From NCBI GenBank assembly GCA_025934545.1, contig JAICXV010000031.1:1-9885 (forward strand): a DNA stretch of 9,885 nt, read 5' to 3'. Positions 7,513 to 9,885 of the stretch are shown here, piece by piece. A program made the position numbers and the translations under genes. This stretch comes from Verrucomicrobiia bacterium (lineage in GTDB: Bacteria > Verrucomicrobiota > Verrucomicrobiia > Limisphaerales > Palsa-1400). The notes under the pieces were generated by a model. It saw nothing but the letters and a program-made list of their open reading frames with translations, was not told the origin of the DNA and made no database searches. Every line of letters starts with the position of its first letter. The first letter of the stretch is position 1.

Positions 7513-7537
7513 AACCCCTCGTTTCAACGAGCGGGTT
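7513..7537. repeat. Imperfect palindrome 1 of a REP-like pair
   Basis: AACCC-CTCGTT (7513-7523, including one extra C at 7518 that is part of the second arm block) pairs with AACGAG-C-GGGTT (7526-7537), giving an 11-bp stem with one bulged C and a tiny TC loop. The core CGTTTCAACG (7520-7529) recurs exactly in the second palindrome 44 bases on. It follows the HAD-Nudix gene and may act as a transcript end or be a dispersed repetitive extragenic element. Confidence 0.6.
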
Positions 7538-7559
7538 CGCAAGTGCAAGACGATGAATT

Positions 7560-7577
7560 AAACCGTTTCAACGGTTT
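7560..7577. repeat. Perfect palindrome 2 of a REP-like pair, possible terminator
   Basis: AAACCGTT (7560-7567) and AACGGTTT (7570-7577) form a perfect 8-bp stem around a TC loop, followed by TTTTCC. It shares the core CGTTTCAACG (7564-7573) with the palindrome at 7513-7537. As RNA it is a short hairpin with a weak U-run and could end the lipid-transport operon. Its similarity to its neighbour suggests a repeat unit rather than only a terminator. Confidence 0.6.
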
Positions 7578-7623
7578 TCCTCAAAAGCCGGCCCGCGCGC
7601 ATTAACATCTTTAACCCTTTGCC

Positions 7624-7653
7624 CATCTGTGTTTATTTGTGTCCATCTTTGGA
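7624..7653. repeat. Degenerate decamer repeat before folB
   Basis: Three consecutive 10-base units, CATCTGTGTT, TATTTGTGTC and CATCTTTGGA, stand in register, followed by an AT-rich run ending close to the folB start. I recall similar CATCTGTGT-type sequences from intergenic regions of other environmental bacteria, but cannot confirm this here and know of no established function. Confidence 0.5.
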
Positions 7654-7674
7654 TAAATTTTTAACCTCTTAATT

Positions 7675-8019
7675 GTGAACCAGATCATCATCAAAGACCT
7701 CGCGGTGAACTATCGCGTTGGCGTCCCCGACGAGGAACGCGCCCAGCCACAAAAGCTCCTGATAACCCTTGAGATGGCCTACGACTTTTCCGCCGCCGCC
7801 CGGAAGGATGACATCGCGAAAACGGTCGACTACGCCCTGGTTAGCCAACGCATCCTTCGTTTCGGCGATCGCCGCAACTGGAAGTTGATCGAAACCCTCG
7901 CCTGCGAAATCGCTGAAACCTTGACGCGCGAGTTCCGCCTGCAATCCATTCAAGTGGAAATCAAAAAATTCATCATCCCCGAAGCGCAGTACGTTGCCGT
8001 CCGTGTAAGTTTTCCGTGA
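7675..8019 (+). CDS. folB: Dihydroneopterin aldolase
   Basis: FolB cleaves 7,8-dihydroneopterin to 6-hydroxymethyl-dihydropterin and glycolaldehyde in folate biosynthesis. The 114-residue length is typical of the single-domain family. Family features are IIIKDLAVNYRVGVPDEER (about 4-22, with the substrate-site Glu near 20), TVDYALVSQRI (Tyr53), LIETLACEIAETL (Glu73 in the pterin-binding stretch) and VEIKKFIIPE (Lys97/98 as the catalytic Lys candidate). The residue after the Lys is Phe, whereas Pro is usual. The start is GTG at 7675, because the family normally begins within a few residues of I-x-I-x-D/G-L; there is no Shine-Dalgarno site. It stands alone between two intergenic regions, separated from folC by the lipid-transport operon. 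Confidence 0.93.
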   Translation: MNQIIIKDLAVNYRVGVPDEERAQPQKLLITLEMAYDFSAAARKDDIAKTVDYALVSQRILRFGDRRNWKLIETLACEIAETLTREFRLQSIQVEIKKFIIPEAQYVAVRVSFP

Positions 8020-8026
8020 AGCTACG

Positions 8027-8100
8027 GTTTGTCAAAATAATGTAGATTTATGACGCGGTTTAATCTGCCAGCACTAAGCGACAGAATCTGGTTGACAAAC
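8027..8100. repeat. 9-bp inverted repeat spanning the folB-downstream spacer
   Basis: GTTTGTCAA (8027-8035) and TTGACAAAC (8092-8100) are exact reverse complements separated by 56 bases, starting eight bases after the folB stop. The right arm contains a TTGACA that resembles a -35 box, but no good -10 box follows at 16-18 bases. The arms could pair in RNA, or mark the ends of a small mobile relic. No target duplication is visible. Confidence 0.35.
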
Positions 8101-8166
8101 TTACACAAAAAACTCACCGTCGGCTGCAACAACCAATCAATTGCCTGAGGGACGGCATCGGGCAAT

Positions 8167-8172
8167 AGGAGG
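8167..8172 (+). promoter_or_regulatory. Canonical Shine-Dalgarno site AGGAGG
   Basis: AGGAGG lies 10 bases before the ATG at 8183 and fixes that start over the in-frame upstream codon at 8141. It is the only full consensus ribosome-binding site I found before any gene in the window. Confidence 0.75.
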
Positions 8173-8182
8173 CCAAACAACA

Positions 8183-8884
8183 ATGAAAACTGTATTCATT
8201 CTGGCGGTATGTCTTACTTGTGTGTCCTCACTCGCGCAACTTGCGCTTGATCCGGTTGACCCCGGAACGACAAACTCTCCTTCAACCGATCCTCCGCATC
8301 TCTATCGTCGCCGTGCGTGCAATTCGCAATCGTTCGACGTTGTGCACGCGTTCACGAACCGTCTGGGCACCGTGATTAGCCGCACCAACTCGGTTAAAAG
8401 CGAAATGCCCCCTGAACAAAGCGATCCCGAGCCGCAACCGGCTCAATCAAAACTAACGAATGAAATCCCGGCTTCTGAGAAAAGTCTGCTTCAGACTGCG
8501 CAAGGCTTCGAATTGTTTTCACTAGATCCTTTCGACTTCCAACACCCAGCAAATGTTGATTTTCACGGCTATAGGATTTTAGGAAAACTGCAGATAACAA
8601 ACGCGACAGTTCGCACTAACCTTGTCTTGGCATTGGAAAAAGGGATTATAACGGATAAATGGCTTCTCGCGACAGAACCAGTATGTTTCAACCCCCGCCA
8701 TGCAATTCGTGTTATCCACGATGAGACAACCGAGGATTTTATCATCTGCTTTGAGTGCGAGCAGGTGTATTTTGGCAAAAACGGAGTGAAACGGGGTTTT
8801 TTCCGCATAGACCGTTCCCCAGAACCAGTATTCGACCAAGTCCTCGAGAACGCAAAGATTCAGCTCGCAAAAAAGAGTCACTGA
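8183..8884 (+). CDS. Hypothetical secreted protein with Cys/His motif
   Basis: I do not recognise a named family. The 233-residue product starts with a signal peptide (MKTVFILAVCLTCVSSLAQ, cleavage probably after SLA at about residue 18). A low-complexity Pro/Ser/Asn-rich stretch follows (about 23-110). The conserved-looking part is C-terminal (about 111-215): FHGYRILGKLQITN, WLLATEPVCFNPRH (Cys168, His173) and DFIICFECEQVYFG (Cys189, Cys192). The CFxPRH and CFEC segments look like a metal or disulfide site (C-x4-H, then CxxC) and resemble uncharacterised proteins I have seen in other environmental bacteria. A strong Shine-Dalgarno site sets the start. The gene looks more AT-rich than its neighbours. 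Being a periplasmic or exported protein is well supported; function is unknown. Confidence 0.8.
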   Translation: MKTVFILAVCLTCVSSLAQLALDPVDPGTTNSPSTDPPHLYRRRACNSQSFDVVHAFTNRLGTVISRTNSVKSEMPPEQSDPEPQPAQSKLTNEIPASEKSLLQTAQGFELFSLDPFDFQHPANVDFHGYRILGKLQITNATVRTNLVLALEKGIITDKWLLATEPVCFNPRHAIRVIHDETTEDFIICFECEQVYFGKNGVKRGFFRIDRSPEPVFDQVLENAKIQLAKKSH

Positions 8885-8909
8885 AGGACCACATTTGAAA
8901 GCCCATCAG

Positions 8910-8946
8910 AAACACAGGTTGTTCTGTCGACAGCATTCTGGTGTTT
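8910..8946. repeat. Nested hairpin downstream of the hypothetical gene, possible terminator
   Basis: AAACACAG (8910-8917) pairs with CTGGTGTTT (8938-8946) with one bulged G. Between the arms lies a perfect 10-base palindrome, CTGTCGACAG (8924-8933). It begins 26 bases after the stop of the secreted-protein gene. There is no clear T-run after it, so a terminator role is weak. Confidence 0.35.
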
Positions 8947-8974
8947 GTAATTCTCTTCCGAGAACCTACAGTAC

Positions 8975-9005
8975 TTGACAAGTAGTTACGTTATTGTATT
9001 CTAAT
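8975..9005 (+). promoter_or_regulatory. Candidate promoter reading into the noncoding region
   Basis: A perfect TTGACA (8975-8980) is followed either by TATTCT (8997-9002, 16-base gap, 4 of 6 matches) or TCTAAT (9000-9005, 19-base gap, 5 of 6). It points right, into about 770 bases without a gene. If real, it makes an untranslated RNA or a very long leader for the gene at 9773. Confidence 0.4.
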
Positions 9006-9210
9006 CGTGCTGGCTACATACGAGCCGCGGCCACGGGCCAATCGCAAACCCTGGAACCAAAACAAAAACGCGCAACAACTATGTACACGACCGAAGATCA
9101 GAACCGGAAAGCCAACGGAAGAAGTGTGTCGTTGCCATGCACCCAAACGAAGCCTCAGGCTGACCTCATTACCGCCGCATTTTCACCTCATTATCGGCTC
9201 TGCAAAACTG

Positions 9211-9250
9211 AACCCAACTTAAGTCAACGTAAGTCAACGCAACCAAACGC
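9211..9250. repeat. Tandem decamer tract 1
   Basis: Four consecutive 10-base units in register: AACCCAACTT, AAGTCAACGT, AAGTCAACGC and AACCAAACGC. The two middle units differ only at the last base. The unit length is close to one turn of the DNA helix. Confidence 0.65.
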
Positions 9251-9321
9251 AGGTCTAAATAGAAAAAATTTCGTCACTTCCAAACCTTCGCAACGTTCGC
9301 GCGAGACAAAACTCCGGCGCG

Positions 9322-9381
9322 ACATTTCGCCAGATTTCGTAACATTTCGCCGGAAGTCGCCACATTTCGCCACATTCGATG
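9322..9381. repeat. Tandem decamer tract 2, consensus ACATTTCGCC
   Basis: Six 10-base units stand in exact register. Units at 9322, 9342 and 9362 are identical (ACATTTCGCC). Those at 9332 (AGATTTCGTA), 9352 (GGAAGTCGCC) and 9372 (ACATTCGATG) are diverged. Weaker TTCGC-containing units precede it at about 9282-9301. The strict alternation of conserved and diverged units puts the conserved motif on the same helix face every 20 bases. Confidence 0.7.
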
Positions 9382-9676
9382 GCCTCCCCACACCCCCTCG
9401 GCAAAACGCGTCATTTCAAACGCAAACGCCTCACCACCACTACTTACACAAATTCAAAACCACCGTTTTTACGCGTCTTTTCACATCTTTTTCCCCTAAA
9501 ATCCGCGCGCAAGCGTGCGCAATTCCCGTCGATAAACGGTAATAAGTTCGCGGCTTATCGCGCTGTAACGCACCGATTAGCGGTCCTGTCGCGCTCAATC
9601 CTGGCCATTCGCTCATATACCGCGGCGCGTGACGCTGAACTCTCAAACCGCATCCGTTTTCATTCTCACTCTCCCG

Positions 9677-9704
9677 TTGCGCCCCGGCCGAATTACCCTA
9701 TATT
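9677..9704 (+). promoter_or_regulatory. Candidate promoter for the gene at 9773
   Basis: TTGCGC (9677-9682), a 16-base gap, and TATATT (9699-9704, 5 of 6 matches) would give a leader of roughly 60 bases. The -35 match is weak. Motif only. Confidence 0.3.
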
Positions 9705-9772
9705 GTCCGCCGCACAACAGGAATTAGGCTTGCGTTTTAGCGCAGGCAAACGAGAATTTTCCGCTTTTCTAT

Positions 9773-9885
9773 ATGGAAGTTGAATCGTCACAAGCGCCAT
9801 CGCAACCGATGGATTTTTATAACCTCGCCAACTGGTTCCACCGGAACCGCCAGCGCGTCATTATCGGCGTTGTTGTGGCTTTCGC
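9773..9885 (+). CDS. Probable membrane-anchored protein, N-terminal 37 codons only
   Basis: An ATG at 9773 opens a frame to the right edge, so the gene is cut by the window. The residues are MEVESSQAPSQP, then MDFYNLANWFHRNRQR, then VIIGVVVAF at the edge. That is a short polar N-terminus, an aromatic and basic juxtamembrane stretch, and the beginning of a transmembrane helix with a cytoplasmic N-terminus. This resembles the start of YfgM-like tetratricopeptide proteins, which sit in the inner membrane with a periplasmic repeat domain, but 37 codons cannot prove it. A second possible start is Met13 (9809). No Shine-Dalgarno site is seen. Confidence 0.6.
   Translation, partial: MEVESSQAPSQPMDFYNLANWFHRNRQRVIIGVVVAF

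Larger units (their letters stand above)
8885..9772. other. Long region (888 bases) without a convincing gene
   Basis: No reading frame here gives a protein with recognisable features. The frames open across it give basic, low-complexity sequence with no plausible start. The plus strand is C-rich and G-poor: by hand count, 9181-9540 has about 120 C and 55 G. It holds a hairpin at 8910-8946, a good promoter match at 8975-9005, two runs of 10-bp repeats (9211-9250 and 9322-9381), and a promoter-like pair near the following gene. Ten-base periodicity does not keep a reading frame, which argues against translation. It may be a long regulatory region, an untranslated RNA, or a decayed gene. Confidence 0.6.

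Noticed and set aside
8092..8120. Promoter for the secreted-protein gene built on TTGACA at 8092
   Set aside because: No acceptable -10 box occurs 16-18 bases downstream.
9211..9381. CRISPR array
   Set aside because: The repeats are only 10 bases and directly adjacent, without spacers, and no cas gene is present.
8994..9542. 182-codon open frame in the noncoding region
   Set aside because: It starts at TTG with no ribosome site, gives basic low-complexity sequence, and crosses two 10-base repeat tracts that shift frame at every unit.
9379..9783. 134-codon open frame ending inside the last gene
   Set aside because: Its product is basic and featureless, and it would overlap the better-supported start at 9773 by 11 bases.

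Overview
The window looks like chromosomal DNA of a moderately GC-rich Gram-negative bacterium. My best guess is the Verrucomicrobia/PVC group. The grounds are: a secreted FAD oxidoreductase with an N-terminal beta-rich domain, an MCE lipid-transport trio whose MlaD-like protein has a long Asn/Thr-rich tail, near-absence of Shine-Dalgarno sites, and intergenic palindromes and decamer repeats. The assignment is inferred from gene style only. No tRNA, rRNA, CRISPR array, transposase or phage gene was seen.

Layout. A secreted FAD-dependent oxidoreductase runs leftward off the left edge (1-1079, minus). Diverging from it are folC (1253-2518) and a HAD hydrolase (2515-3177), joined by an ATGA overlap. 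A small FmdB-type zinc-ribbon gene (3174-3401, minus) converges on the HAD gene and shares stop-codon bases with it. Then comes a tight plus-strand operon: MlaE-like permease (3517-4365), MlaF-like ATPase (4365-5108), MlaD/MCE protein (5112-6353) and a HAD-Nudix fusion enzyme (6363-7442). Its gaps are a 1-base overlap, 3 bases and 9 bases. A 232-base spacer with two related palindromes and a decamer repeat leads to folB (7675-8019). After that come an unrecognised secreted protein (8183-8884), about 890 bases without a convincing gene, and the first 37 codons of a probable membrane-anchored protein (9773 to the right edge).

How the genes fit together. folC and folB act in folate biosynthesis but lie about 5 kb apart, on either side of the lipid-transport operon. 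The MlaE/F/D proteins would form an inner-membrane complex moving lipids between the membranes. The HAD-Nudix enzyme is probably co-transcribed with them, so a role linked to phosphorylated or nucleotide-linked metabolites is possible but unproven.

The most notable points are: an ATPase that keeps Walker A and B but has lost the Q-loop Gln, the LSGGQ signature and the switch His; the HAD-Nudix fusion at the end of that operon; helically phased 10-bp repeats in the long noncoding region; REP-like paired palindromes before folB; and a secreted protein of unknown function with a Cys/His motif, the only gene here with a canonical Shine-Dalgarno site.
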